From Aquatica leii (Eukaryota > Arthropoda > Insecta > Coleoptera > Lampyridae): a DNA stretch of 64,000 nucleotides. The notes under the pieces were generated by a model, which saw only the letters and a program-made list of their open reading frames with translations, was not told the DNA's origin and ran no database searches. Both the position numbers and the translations under genes were made by a program. The DNA lies in the NCBI GenBank assembly GCA_035610365.1, contig CM069432.1, positions 19,344,354 to 19,408,353 on the forward strand. The letters run 5' to 3'. Below are positions 11,491 through 21,576 of this stretch, one piece after another (the first letter of the stretch is position 1; the number at the start of each line of letters is the position of its first letter).

Positions 11491-11775
11491 ACGACTTCAG
11501 TTCGGGCAAGATCACCCGCTAAACTTAAGCATATCGCTAAGAGGAGGAAAAGAAACTAACTAGGTTTTCCTCAGTAGCGGTGAGCAAACAGGGAAAAGCC
11601 CAGCGCCGAATCCCACGGTCCGAGAGGACCGATCGGGAAATGTGGCGTTTAGGAGAATTCCCAAAAACCGGAGTCGCGTGCGGCGAGTCCTTCTTGAAAG
11701 AAGCTGATGCACCCGCAGAGGATGCCAGGCCCGTAGTACCGCCTTCCGACAACGGATCGGAAGTGTACTTGCTGA
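11491..11775 (+). rRNA. 28S rRNA, 5' fragment (truncated)
   Basis: The first roughly 285 nt of large-subunit rRNA are present: ATCACCCGCTAAACTTAAGC, GGAGGAAAAGAAACTAACTA, GGGAAAAGCCCAGCGCCGAA, GTGCGGCGAGTCCTTCTTGA and GCAGAGGATGCCAGGCCCGT. The sequence stops matching around 11,775, within the D1 region, where AT-rich unrelated DNA begins. Conserved GGCGAGCGAAC reads GGTGAGCAAAC, with both changes at CpG sites. It is a rDNA pseudogene fragment. Confidence 0.92.
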
Positions 11776-11889
11776 TAGCTTTAAAATGATTTTTATTTGT
11801 AGCTCCCAAAACAAATGTGCTAGAGCCAGGGTAAGGATTTTTAATGATAGGCATCCAAATAAGCATTTGAACCACAAATACGTTACGGT

Positions 11890-12260
11890 AGTAAATAAGA
11901 ATAGACGTGGTAACAAAGTGGTAAATAAAATTATTGTTGAGGTAATAAGTCATATTACTGTTAATCTCACAACTCATTCTTTGCGCCAAACTGCTGAAGC
12001 TTTCATATACATCCATTCGTAAAGTGACAAAAATTCATAAGTTCCATCCTTATAAAATAAAAATTGTCCAAGAGCTTGGTAATGATGATTGCGACAGACA
12101 AATAGAGTCTTGTGCGACTGTGTCAAATTTAGTCATTCCAAACCCAAATTTTGTCATAAGTTCTCCAAAAACTGAATGTTTAGGCAGGGACATCCTAGAT
12201 CCTTTAATAACCGTAGAAATAAAGAATCAGCAAAAAGGACTTACGACCATAAATTGTTGA
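11890..12260 (+). pseudogene. Mariner/IS630-type transposase remnant
   Basis: Two overlapping frames read THSLRQTAEAF and then KIHKFHPYKIKIVQELGNDD followed by CDRQIE. The phrase 'kFHPYKi.lVQEL..dD.dRr.efC' is the end of the helix-turn-helix DNA-binding part in a widespread insect mariner/IS630-type transposase family. A frame change near 12,012 separates the two pieces, and the catalytic domain is not recognisable downstream. The remnant follows the 28S break within about 120 bp. Confidence 0.6.
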
Positions 12261-12261
12261 T

Positions 12262-13260
12262 GAATGGAAACGAAACAAGAATTTGAGAACCGGATCTACT
12301 ACTGAATGGAACAAAACGATGCTCATTTCGAGCATCTCTTGTATAATTCAACTGCTTTAAAATATAGGATTTGTATTTTTAAAAACATTACTTTTTTTTC
12401 ATCATTCATGGTGTGTCTAAACAGTGGTTTAAATATTATTTTTATCAATACGTCTATCTTTTTAATAGTTGACTTTCCCAAGCGTTGATTTTTACTAATA
12501 ATAGGTGCTTAATAAGAATGTTGTTCAGAAAAAAACATATACGTAGGTTGTGCTTAAAAATAAACTATTCGTAGAAATAAAAAACAAAAAGAGGTTCAAT
12601 TGACTTTTCAAACAATAAACTTTTTAACTCTTTGTTCTATTTAAGATTTTTAAAGCGTCTGCTGTCCCGCCCAAGGAGATGCGCCTGCAAGTCTCAACTT
12701 ATACTAAGTGTCTTTCTCACAATCGAAATTGACCGGTTCCAGGATTTTGCACATTTTTTATATAAATTACTTGTAAGTTTTTCTTAAACATTGTTGCATT
12801 TTATTAGTTAGTTTAATTAAAAATTAGTTACGTTTATAAAAATTAGGTTTAAATTACGTGTAAATAGTTTCAAATAAATAAATTTAAAAATATGTTACAA
12901 TACGAAGGGCCTATAGCATAACGACAACTTCAGTAGGATATAATAATTTTGCAGAGTCTAGTGAATTCTGTGGTGCCACACTCAAATCTGATGAAGGTGA
13001 AAAAACGAACCTATTTCTATGAGTTTCACAAATCTTCAAAAAAATATATATAAAGTTATTTGCAGTATTAGTGAGTTTCTAATTGTGTAGTTGAATCAAA
13101 AATTGTGAGCTTCTGCCAAACCCTAAATTTGTTATGACTAAAAGATATAATAAAAAGAAAAAGTTTGAACTACTTACTGAGTCTCCATATAAAGTAAGGA
13201 AGAGGTCAAAACTAAGACAGCGGTTGTTAAAGTCAAAAGCGTTTTTATTTTTTAAGGAAA
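12262..13260. other. No recognisable gene
   Basis: AT-rich sequence with only short, unsupported frames. A moderately GC-rich patch near 12,650-12,760 has no recognised match. It may be flank or terminal sequence of the piggyBac element that follows; no terminal inverted repeat could be confirmed. Confidence 0.4.
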
Positions 13261-13479
13261 AACCATCTTAAAAATTTAATAAAGAAGCCAGAGTGAAGAG
13301 AAAAAGTCGTAAATAATAGGAAAAGTAAATGCTGTGAATGCTAAAAGTGGTGGGATGAAGTGTTTGCATTCGACAGAAAAAGTAAGTAAAACATTTAACA
13401 ATGGAAATTCTTGAAAATAAACAACAAACAGAATACATATTCTTAATACAAATTGGTAATTGTGATGAGTAAAACAATT

Positions 13480-15637
13480 ACGTCCTGTTGTAGGAGCGCA
13501 TATAACTGCTCGCACCCCGCAACCACCACAATAAAAACTCGCCTTTTCCTCTAATTCTACTGCAAATTATGCATTTTCTCTGAACTCTTTGTCTAGCATC
13601 GCCTCTACTTAGTGGTACCAAGATATATTTCTCAGGTAGATTTTTATTTGGAACTGCATTTTAAACATTATCATTAATTGGCGCATCATTTACCTCGTGG
13701 CACCACTGATTTCTTATTAGCTGCAGTGCAAGTGCTTCTGTAAAATCGCTATGTTTGACAGCAGGATCGCGTTTAAAATATTTGTATGCTAAAAAAGCAT
13801 TTGTTTCAATAATACCAAAGAGACTTGCGAACATACGGTGTTGCCAACACTGAGTATTCCAAACATCTTCCAAAGCCAGTCCACTCTGTCGAATATGATT
13901 ATGTATATCAATGGCAGGTGCACCATCGAAGTACTCTTCAACTATTTGTGGTCTAGGAACTTCTTTTATAACACACCTCCCAGCTTCATCAAGTCTCCTC
14001 TTTTTCGCAGGGCTCCCGTTAGTCATCGTGCCATAAGTACCAACAAATGTATGAATTTTTTTGTCTCTCCACGCAATACTTGTTAAGCACGATGGTGGTT
14101 TGTACTTAATAGGTGGACACCTACCCAGGTAATCAGTATCTGAACGATACCAGATTCTAGGACAGATGTCAGTGATCAAACAAGTTAACGTTGAATGATA
14201 ATTTTATTAATAACTATCTACTATTTATATACAATATTTACAATGTTGTGAAATACAAAGTTAGCATATTTATGATTACTATTACAAATGTGGGTTACTA
14301 TAATGTAACACATTCTTCGCAAAGTGTTGATATAGCGGATTTCTAAATATAACGTAACTACTTACGTTTGCAATTGGATTGTTTTACATGTGGAGTAATC
14401 ATTAAGTATGTTTACAATTTCTTAAGTTTGATAATTATAAATGTTTCAATAACCCAATTTTATGTTTAAATTGTAATTTAAACAATACTTATTAATTTTG
14501 TATCAGGTGGTTCAGTAGCTATTGCTACAAAAAATGTCCTCTCAGCGGGGGACATCGTCTTTTATGCTCTGACATAGGATATTTTCTGATTGCAGTTTAA
14601 ACTATTTCAATGTAATATAATCCTCGATCATGTAATTCCTTTGCAGTCTTGACTGACGAAAACCACGAATCTCCGACTAAAATTCTTCCTGTAGCATGTC
14701 AAAGACGTGTAAGACGTAATATGGTAGCAGTTCTTGCACCCAGTTTTTTTGCCATTCTTTCTGTTGCATAGCTTTCCTCCTCTCATTGATTTCAATCCCA
14801 ATCATTACTCTAGATTTTACATCTGCGATTGTCTTGCATTCGCATCTGACTCCTTTCGGCTTACGCTTTATTTTAATAACAGCCGGCATACCTCCAGCTT
14901 CTTTATTAAGCCCCTTGCCATACCATGCAAACATCGATTCGTCAATTGTTAGTATACAACCGGGTGTAAAGATGTCAGTCCACTTGGCTGTGGTCATCTC
15001 AAAGAAAGAACAAACTTCTCTCCATTTATCAGTAGAAAGATTATCATTGTCAGGCATAGAGAAAGAAATATTATTGAGTATTTTTTCAAACCTATGTAGT
15101 CCCATTTTGCACCTTCGTCCGAAAGCAGGAGCAGAAAAAAGACGCGATGTCTCGGTGCTCCAGCACGTTTTACAGTTGTGGTGAGTGTTCACTGTCATTG
15201 CATACAGCAAACCAATTGCTTTATAGAATTCTCTTTTTGTTATTGTCTTCCTCTTATCCGTCAATTTGGCATTACTGCATTGCAGAATGCTGTCAATATC
15301 TTCACAAGGGAAAATGCCATCCAAAAATCTTTCTTTCCTGTCCTGCAGGTTCCGAACATGAATCTGTGGTTTATAATGGGTTTCCTTAAATTCATTTATG
15401 TTCACTTAACTGCCAAAATGCCACATAGTCTTCATCGTCATCACTATTATTATCAACCGTGTTGTTATCATTGTCATTTTCATTATTATTAATAAAACTT
15501 TCGTTATCGGTAGTCTCATCGGAAGATGACGACGAATCGCTTTTATTTTGACGAAACGATGACGATGGCTCTAATGATAACAAATAAGAAAGAACAAGAG
15601 AAAATAACGATATTAACAATAATAACAATAGAAACAC
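13480..15637 (-). pseudogene. piggyBac-like transposase (DDE_Tnp_1_7)
   Basis: Read from 15,637 downwards. An acidic Ser/Asp-rich N-terminus (15,392-15,637) is followed by the catalytic frame 14,677-15,405 (242 residues) with CKTCWSTE, DNLSTDKWREVCSFF and ILTIDESMFAWYGKG, containing the first catalytic Asp. Next, at about 14,620-14,690, comes VGDSWFSSVKTAKELH with the second Asp. Frame 13,661-14,179 has WRDKKIHTFVGTYG, EVPRPQIVEEYFDGAPAID with the likely third Asp, and WQHRMFASLF. A C-terminal cysteine-rich finger (CIICS...CGGCG...C) lies at about 13,490-13,590 in shifted frames. Enzymes of this family excise and insert at TTAA. A stop near 14,600, frame changes and an extra AT-rich block at 14,180-14,525 show it is dead. 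Confidence 0.88.
14180..14525. other. AT-rich block interrupting the piggyBac transposase
   Basis: About 345 bp of AT-rich sequence without coding potential separate the second and third catalytic parts of the piggyBac gene, where related transposases have only a short stretch of protein. It may be an inserted small element or decayed sequence. No clear inverted termini or target duplication were seen. Confidence 0.4.
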
Positions 15638-15639
15638 TT

Positions 15640-16577
15640 ACGATTCAGCAAACTGCTTATATGTTCAATCAAATTTTCTCCTCGGGGCATATGGAGAGAA
15701 ATCTTTGTGGTGTTATTATCAATCTCCCAGCCAAATTTTTAGATTTTGTTATATTCATTATCACACCATAACACTTTGCGTCATGCCACTGGTTTCCAAA
15801 GTAAAACTTACTACATGTATGCTAATTTTTCCATCAAATGTGGGTGCAGGCACCTAGACACGCTGCTCCTCACGAAACATTTTACGCCATAACTTCAACT
15901 CGTCGTAACTTGCAAACTATACAAGCTATGACGACGAACAAAAAATGCGCTAATTCGTCAAAATGTGTAGAATCCAATAGTGTAAGGCATGTCCTGCTAG
16001 TTGGACGCAAAGTTCTCTTACAAGCATTTAAATAAAGGGCCTACCAGCAGGACTTACCATCCTGTCAGAAAGACCTTGTACACTCTTTCATTAAAGTTTT
16101 TTTTTTCATACTTTATTTGTAATTTTTGTGCGTGACTTTAGCTTGACAGTCATGAAGAGTACGCAAATTTACGGTTTAAGACGTTTGTAAATGTATCTTG
16201 TTACCCACTGCACTTGTTGCCACCTAGTACGGTTTTAGCTGTTGTGTGAATTCAGGAGGTTTTTTCCTACTAATAAGGGTGCGAACATACCGAAGATTCA
16301 TCGATGTAGTAGCGGTTTAGGTTTCAGTTTTGAACTCAATTGCGGTTTACATTAGATGTTTTCTTATAAAGTTGAAAATGTATTTCAATTTTCCGGCCGT
16401 TTTTAAGTAAATGCAACGTAGTCTAAAGTGAATCAACAAACTTACAAGTTATCTCGATGCCAACAGTTCTACCTCAAAACTACTTTGTTTCGGCATCGAC
16501 ATTGTTCTAGATCGCTCGTCGATGCATCTTAGATATGTTTGCACTATAAGCTTGTACTTCCAAAAAAAAACACTATA
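15640..16577. other. No recognisable gene; imperfect inverted repeat at 15,986-16,058
   Basis: Flank of the piggyBac remnant. Arms 15,986-16,001 and 16,043-16,058 are complementary at 13 of 16 positions (core GTCCTGCT/AGCAGGAC). They might be a subterminal repeat of the piggyBac element, but no TTAA-bounded end was found. Confidence 0.35.
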
Positions 16578-16600
16578 GTAATGACTAAAGAGCGGAAAGT
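16578..16600 (+). repeat. hAT left terminus: 8-bp target duplication plus terminal inverted repeat
   Basis: GTAATGAC (16,578-16,585) followed by TAAAGAGCGGA (16,586-16,596). The same pair occurs inverted or direct, as expected, at the right end. Confidence 0.95.
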
Positions 16601-17190
16601 CAGACAAATGCTTGGAGTCTGTCTATTTTGCCTTTTTGTGTAACTTTTTGTCTTTTTTGCCTTTTTAAAGAGTATTATTTTATATTGCCTTTTTAGATAT
16701 GTATGAATTTTAAAAAGTTTGTGTAAACAGTGTTTTAATAGGTAGATGACAATAACGCATTACAAAATTTTACTTGAATTACGTACAATAATATAGTTAA
16801 CATTTTTTGTTCAAAAGGTCTTACCACGAATCTATAAATAACAACAAGGATTTTCATGTTTTGTTAAACAATGGTTTCCAGAAAACATTAAATACAAAAT
16901 CCGCTTATAAAGAAGAACTATTGTAACAATTTATACTAGGATTATGTACAATGACAGGTTTAACAGAAAACTATTTACAAAACCGAAAGGATTTCGGAAT
17001 TAATCATATTTTATAGGTCTATTCAGTAGCTAAGTAAAGCAAACAAATATAGATAATTTTAATTGTGTCCGGTGTGATTCCTTTAATAACTGAAACACAT
17101 GACTAAAATATTCTTTGTTTGTTATAAATACCTGTGATATTGTCACACTGGATAGTTTATTGCTGTTGTGCTGTGAGTAAGTTTTAAAAA

Positions 17191-17923
17191 ATGCTACCTA
17201 ATAAACAATCAAAGTTTGAAAATTATTACAAGTGGAGTAAATTGGACAATAATTTAACAACCGACGGGAAAAATCTTTTTTGTGAAGTTTGTTCAAAATC
17301 AGTAAGTTTGTATTATCTTAATTTAAATGCTTTTAATTACTAGTATATGTATTATTTTAGATCGGTGTGCTACTAAAAACTATCTACCATGTAAAACAAC
17401 ACTTGGGTAGTGGTTTACATTTAAAAAATATTAAAAAAACTATGAAACAACCATTGTTAAAAAACGTTATAGAAGATCAACAGAATAAACCTGGTCCATC
17501 AAAAACAACTTTTGCTCTACATTTGTGCGAAGCATTGGTGTCGGGTCAAATTCCTCTTAAAAAATTTGATAATATCAATTTTCGCAATTTCTTCGAAAAA
17601 TACACCGAACAAGTTGTTCCAGATGAATCAACTTTGAGAAAAAATTGTTTAGACATATGTCACAAATCAGTAAGCAGTTTAATTAAAGTTTTAATAGTTT
17701 TCAAAATGCTGGTTTACCTTTTATAGAAAATACAGACAATAAGGAATGACATTGGAGACAATTACATTTGGACTACGGTTGATGAAACAACCGATTCCAT
17801 AGGTCGATATATAGCAAATTTCGTAGTTGGTAAATTGTCTGAACTGGAACCAAGAAAAGCTCATTTGCTAGCAACCAAAGACCAATCACAAAACAGTTGC
17901 AAATTTTTTCGATGATTGTTTAC
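17191..17923 (+). pseudogene. hAT transposase, 5' exons (BED-like finger and start of catalytic domain)
   Basis: The ATG at 17,191 opens exon 1 (to 17,301). An intron (GTAAG...TTTTAG) leads to exon 2 (17,361-17,669), and a second intron (GTAAG...TTATAG, to 17,726) to exon 3 (17,727-17,923). Spliced in phase 0, the N-terminus gives C31-x2-C34 and H47-x3-H51, a BED-type zinc finger that binds the element's ends. Exon 3 contains WTTVDETTDSIGRYIANFVV, with the first catalytic Asp of hAT enzymes. A single-base frame change near 17,885 breaks exon 3; the shifted frame continues TVANFFDDCL up to a GTAAGT donor at 17,924. The large intron that follows now contains the pogo element. Confidence 0.85.
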
Positions 17924-18131
17924 GTAAGTTTTTTTTTAATGATTTATTAATATAATCCAATCTAGTAATTACAATTTAGGTAAATGGAAGAGAGATAGAC
18001 CACCTTTTGGAAAACTTTCAATAAATTCTGTATACATGTAAATTAAGGTCTCCAAAAAAGTACATCATGAACATACAATACAAATTAAATATCAATTATA
18101 AAATTGAAAAAACTGAAAATCGAAATTGACC

Positions 18132-18160
18132 CATCTCTCCTATACCCTATAGGAGAGATG
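18132..18160. repeat. Perfect 13-bp inverted repeat inside pogo terminus
   Basis: CATCTCTCCTATA and its exact complement flank a CCC spacer. It lies in the terminal region that carries clustered GAGAYRGACC motifs, so it may be part of the transposase-binding array. Confidence 0.8.
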
Positions 18161-18196
18161 GTCCGTACCTTGTAACAGAGATAGACCGTACACTAA

Positions 18197-20030
18197 TTAA
18201 ATTTTTTTTTCTTTTTTTACAGTAGGAGCGGAACCACATGGTTGGCACGTTTTGGTATAAGTTGTACAACCTTCATGCAACCATCTCGAACAGAAAATGA
18301 ATTGTAACCAGTTGTCTTTGCTTTTTGTTAAGCGATAGTCTTCGAGACAACCAATTTTCAATGTCATCAAAGTTCTCTTCGGCACTAGAGGAATCATCCA
18401 AGATTACGTGTTCATCGGATTCCGAAGACGTAGAATCGTGTCTGGGTTTCTTTTACAACACTCTCTTAGTGGATTTCGTTAACTTATTTTTGGAAGGTTC
18501 GTTTTTTTCTGTCTTTTTGGTTTAGGCGCCTGATTCTGCTTTTCTTTCTTTTGACGAATTCGACTCATGTAACTCGGTGAAGTTAATTCACCCATTAGGT
18601 TGAAACGAGCTTTTCTTATTGCTGGTGTTACATGAGGTACCGGAAAAAGCTCCTGAAGTAGTTTACCAGATGTAACATTGTTTTCTTCATTAGATTCTAC
18701 CACATCTTCCAGCTGTGTTCTAGAAGGACCTGGTTGTGGTGAGTTACATTCGCGTTGAAGAGTTTCTTCTTCTTGGAGAACAGTTACTTCTGTGGAGCCA
18801 GTTTGATGCATTTGATGCATTTTGACCTCATTCGGCGGTTGCGTTAGGAAAGCATGTTCAGGTTCCTGTTACCCTAAAGGCTGATATGGCGTTGCTGACT
18901 GTAGCCGCTTTGCCCCAGGCTAACTCTAGAAACTTGCCAAATTGCAACCGATTCAACTTCCTGTTCATCCTCCTGCAATAATTGTAATAATGCCCCTTAA
19001 AGCTCTTGAAAAAGGCCCGATCAAGCGGTTGTAAGTAATGGGTAGTGTGACTTGGCAACCAAAATAAAATAATATCGTTGTCCTCAGCGAATTGTAATGT
19101 GTCAAGATTAGTTGTGTGAGATGTGTGACCGTCTACTATTAGCAACACCTTTCTGGGTGCTTTTCTAGGGTAGAAATGATTTTGTAGCCAGTCCAGGAGT
19201 ATTTCTGATGTTACGTATGCCGATTTATCTGACATGCGTACACATTCCATCAGCCCATTCCGTTTTTGCATTTTTGCTCTTAAACACACAGTAAGAAGGT
19301 AAATAAACTTCTTCTGCGTTACAGCAGGCAACTACTGTGATTGTTTCATCCTTTTCGCTTGGGCTAATGGAAGGTACACATTTAGATCCTTTTTCAGCTA
19401 GCACCTGCTCAGCTCGCGTGTTCAGTTGTAGACCTGTCTCATCTGTATTGTAAATGATACCAGGTTTTCCAAACAAATCATTCTCAGCGAGTACTTTTTC
19501 AAGTTCTTTGAAATATTTGTCTACAACATTTTTATACATTCCCAATGCCCTACCAACTGAGACATTCTCAGCTTTGCGAACTGTACTGTCTGGATTTCGT
19601 CTCAAGAACTGGAGCCGCCACACATTACCAGCTTTACCTGAAAATTTAGATAATAATTAGAACGATGCCTTCAACTAGCAAGAGTTAATTTACTCACCAT
19701 GTTCTCGATTGAATTTGTGTTTAATTCCCAGACGTTCTGCTAAATTGTAGGCCATTACTCGTACCTCTTGTCTTGTTGGTGCAAAGCTTCCATGCTACCA
19801 GGACCTAAACAATCAGTTTTCTCAAAATTGTTAGAAGCAAGTCTGCGTTTGAACGTTGTTTTTGGAATGCCAAATGACTTTGCAGCTTCATTTACACCCA
19901 TCTTTTTAAACGCCACTGCATTAATAACAGAAGATAAATTTTCTGCAGACCAGGAACCCTTTTCAACGACATTTCGCTTACGAACGTACTGATTTGGCCG
20001 TACTGATTTGGCATTATTCTGTAACAACAA
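18197..20030 (-). pseudogene. pogo-type transposase (HTH_psq, DDE_1, C-terminal zinc finger)
   Basis: Frame 19,755-20,030 holds an HTH_psq domain (WSAENLSSVINAV...AAKSFGIPKTTFKRRL), which binds the ends. A small intron at about 19,637-19,697 links it to frame 19,225-19,623 with IIYNTDETGLQLN (first catalytic Asp). A frame change leads to 18,858-19,331 with LLIVDGHTSH (second Asp) and HYLQPLDRAFFKSFK (third Asp). Further down are 18,479-18,820 (GKLLQELFPVPHVTP, basic tail) and 18,197-18,397, a finger-like end (FCSRWLHEGC...C..C). Breaks are few: near 19,760, 19,240 and 18,860. This makes it one of the better preserved and probably younger elements here. Confidence 0.9.
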
Positions 20031-20462
20031 AACATAGGTCTATCTCTCCTGTACTGTACTGGTCCGTCTCACCTAAAATTGGAGGATAGACGGACCAGGC
20101 AGTTCTCAAACTATTAGTCACATGAAAGCAACGATTTAAAGGTTAATCGAACGACACATTACTAATTTGTTCATTACGTGTTTGAAAATCTGCTAAAAAC
20201 TCACCTTTAATGTAACAACTCTTCAAAGGAAAGCACCTTGTAAATATTCACCGACAATACAAAATGAAATTTCCTGGTAACTCGTGACAAATTACACATA
20301 CACGTGAAAGAATTAACTACCGATAAACAACTATCGCTGTTTCATGATTCAACACCGGCGTTGCGGGTATTGTTGTCACAAAAGACCAGATACCGCAGGT
20401 GGTCCGTCTCTGCTACTGGTCCATCATTCCTCGATTTACCCTATATAATTTTATGTTTGTAG

Positions 20463-21439
20463 GACTTGTGTATCCTAATGGCGTAAAAAAAGAAAAGGTT
20501 CTCTTATTCGTAACCGATGCAGCACCTTATATGATCAAATCCGCTCAGGCATTAGAAATATTTTATCCGAATTTAAAACATTTAACTTGTCTAGCACGTG
20601 GAATACATAGGGTGTGTGAATTCATTAGAGACGAGTTTGCAATAGTAAACAGGTTAATTTCTGCCACCAAAAAGGTAAAAATCTCTAACGTATTAGATTC
20701 TCTTTTTGATTATTGGAACTTGTTTTAGGTTTTTGTAAAGCACCATTACGGGTAAGGGCCTGTAAAACTTCCAGATGTTAAACTTCCACCGGAACCTATC
20801 ATAACAAGATGGGGAACTTGGTTATCTGCTTGAATTTTTTATGCCACACATTTTGAAAAAATTAAAGACATACAAATCATACTATAATCTGACATTGTCT
20901 TATACATTCATTGAATTGTCTTACTTCAGGTGGTTGAATTATTTGACGAGACGGCCTCTGCAGTAATTGCTAAATCTCAAAAAGCTTTTAATGACGAAGC
21001 TGTTAAGAGAGGACTAGTTTTTATAAAAACACACTTTTCCGGCATTCCTGAAGAATTAAAGAAGCTAGAAAAAAGCGAAACCGCAATGACCGAATCTTTC
21101 GCTATATTAGAAAGAATAAGAGCAATTATAAAAGCATGTCCAGGGACTATAGGAAGAAAAAATAATCAAAAATTGGATTTCGTCACATCAAAAAACCCTT
21201 CCTTTGACCTCTTTAAACAACTGACTGAAATTCAGAAAGGAGAAGGCATGAAGCATAAACAGAAAATATCTTTAACAATAACAGAAACATCGGCATTAAA
21301 ATTTGCTCCACTAACATCTTGTGATGTCGAAAGAACTTTTTCCTTCTATAAAAATATTTTAAATGATAAAAGGCAACAGCATCTTGGTCAAAATATTGAA
21401 AAATATTTGATTTGTGCTTGGAAAAATAACAGCACTTAA
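20463..21439 (+). pseudogene. hAT transposase, 3' exons
   Basis: The acceptor TTTGTAG at 20,462 opens an exon reading LVYPNGVKKEKVLLFVTDAA, then HLTCLARGIHRV, to a donor at 20,675. After a short intron (ends 20,728) come VKLPPEPIITRWGTWLSA, a stop, and IFYATHFEKIK. The last frame (20,930-21,439) ends with SCDVERTFSFYKNILNDKR, the C-terminal hAT dimerisation signature, and stops at 21,437. VTDAAPYM carries the second catalytic Asp region. Joining the donor at 17,924 to this acceptor keeps the frame (phase 1). One stop near 20,834 and a frame change around 20,745 make the gene inactive. Confidence 0.88.
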
Positions 21440-21557
21440 TAAACATTGTAAAACAAAAGAATAAACTGTAAATTTTAATAGATATTTGTGCCTTTTTTAT
21501 TGCAGTTTTAATATGCCTTTTATGCCACCTTTTTTAGTATTTTCCCATGCCTTACTA

Positions 21558-21576
21558 TCCGCTCTTTAGTAATGAC
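21558..21576 (-). repeat. hAT right terminus: terminal inverted repeat plus 8-bp target duplication
   Basis: TCCGCTCTTTA (21,558-21,568) is the exact reverse complement of the left terminus. It is followed by GTAATGAC (21,569-21,576), identical in the same orientation to the left flank. Confidence 0.95.

Larger units (their letters stand above)
17979..20441 (-). mobile_element. pogo/Tigger-type transposon nested in a hAT intron
   Basis: The element starts after TA (17,977-17,978) with GGTAAATGGAAGAGAGATAG and ends before TA (20,442-20,443) with the complement of GGGTAAATCGAGGAATGATG. Removing it and one TA restores a compact hAT intron with normal GT and AG ends. Both termini also contain clustered copies of a GAGAYRGACC motif. 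It encodes a DDE transposase on the minus strand. The TA target and the gene type agree with the pogo/Tigger group. The exact end bases are good to one or two nucleotides. Confidence 0.82.
16586..21568 (+). mobile_element. hAT DNA transposon with complete ends, host to a nested pogo element
   Basis: Both termini are defined. The left end starts TAAAGAGCGGA at 16,586 and the right end finishes with its exact reverse complement at 21,568; the match continues imperfectly (about 19 of 25). Directly outside is a perfect 8-bp duplication, GTAATGAC, at 16,578-16,585 and 21,569-21,576. An 8-bp duplication is diagnostic of hAT insertion. The element spans 4983 bp, of which 2463 bp (17,979-20,441) is a later pogo insertion, leaving about 2.5 kb of hAT. 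The transposase runs left to right in several short-intron exons. Confidence 0.93.

Noticed and set aside
10394-11559. Open frames on both strands in ITS1/5.8S/ITS2 as protein genes
   Set aside because: They overlap rRNA and CG-rich spacers and have low-complexity, Arg-rich translations. They are compositional artefacts.
9481-11775. A functional rRNA transcription unit
   Set aside because: Both 18S and 28S are truncated, and invariant positions are mutated.
12985-13015. CTGATGA...CGAA as a second hammerhead ribozyme
   Set aside because: There is no adequate stem II and no GAAA box at the correct place.
14734-15771. Plus-strand frames across 14.7-15.8 kb as genes
   Set aside because: They are antisense shadows of the piggyBac transposase and show no motifs of their own.
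12900-16060. AGGGCCTA strings near 12,908 and 16,036 as piggyBac terminal repeats
   Set aside because: The match is short, not in a clean inverted arrangement, and not bounded by TTAA.
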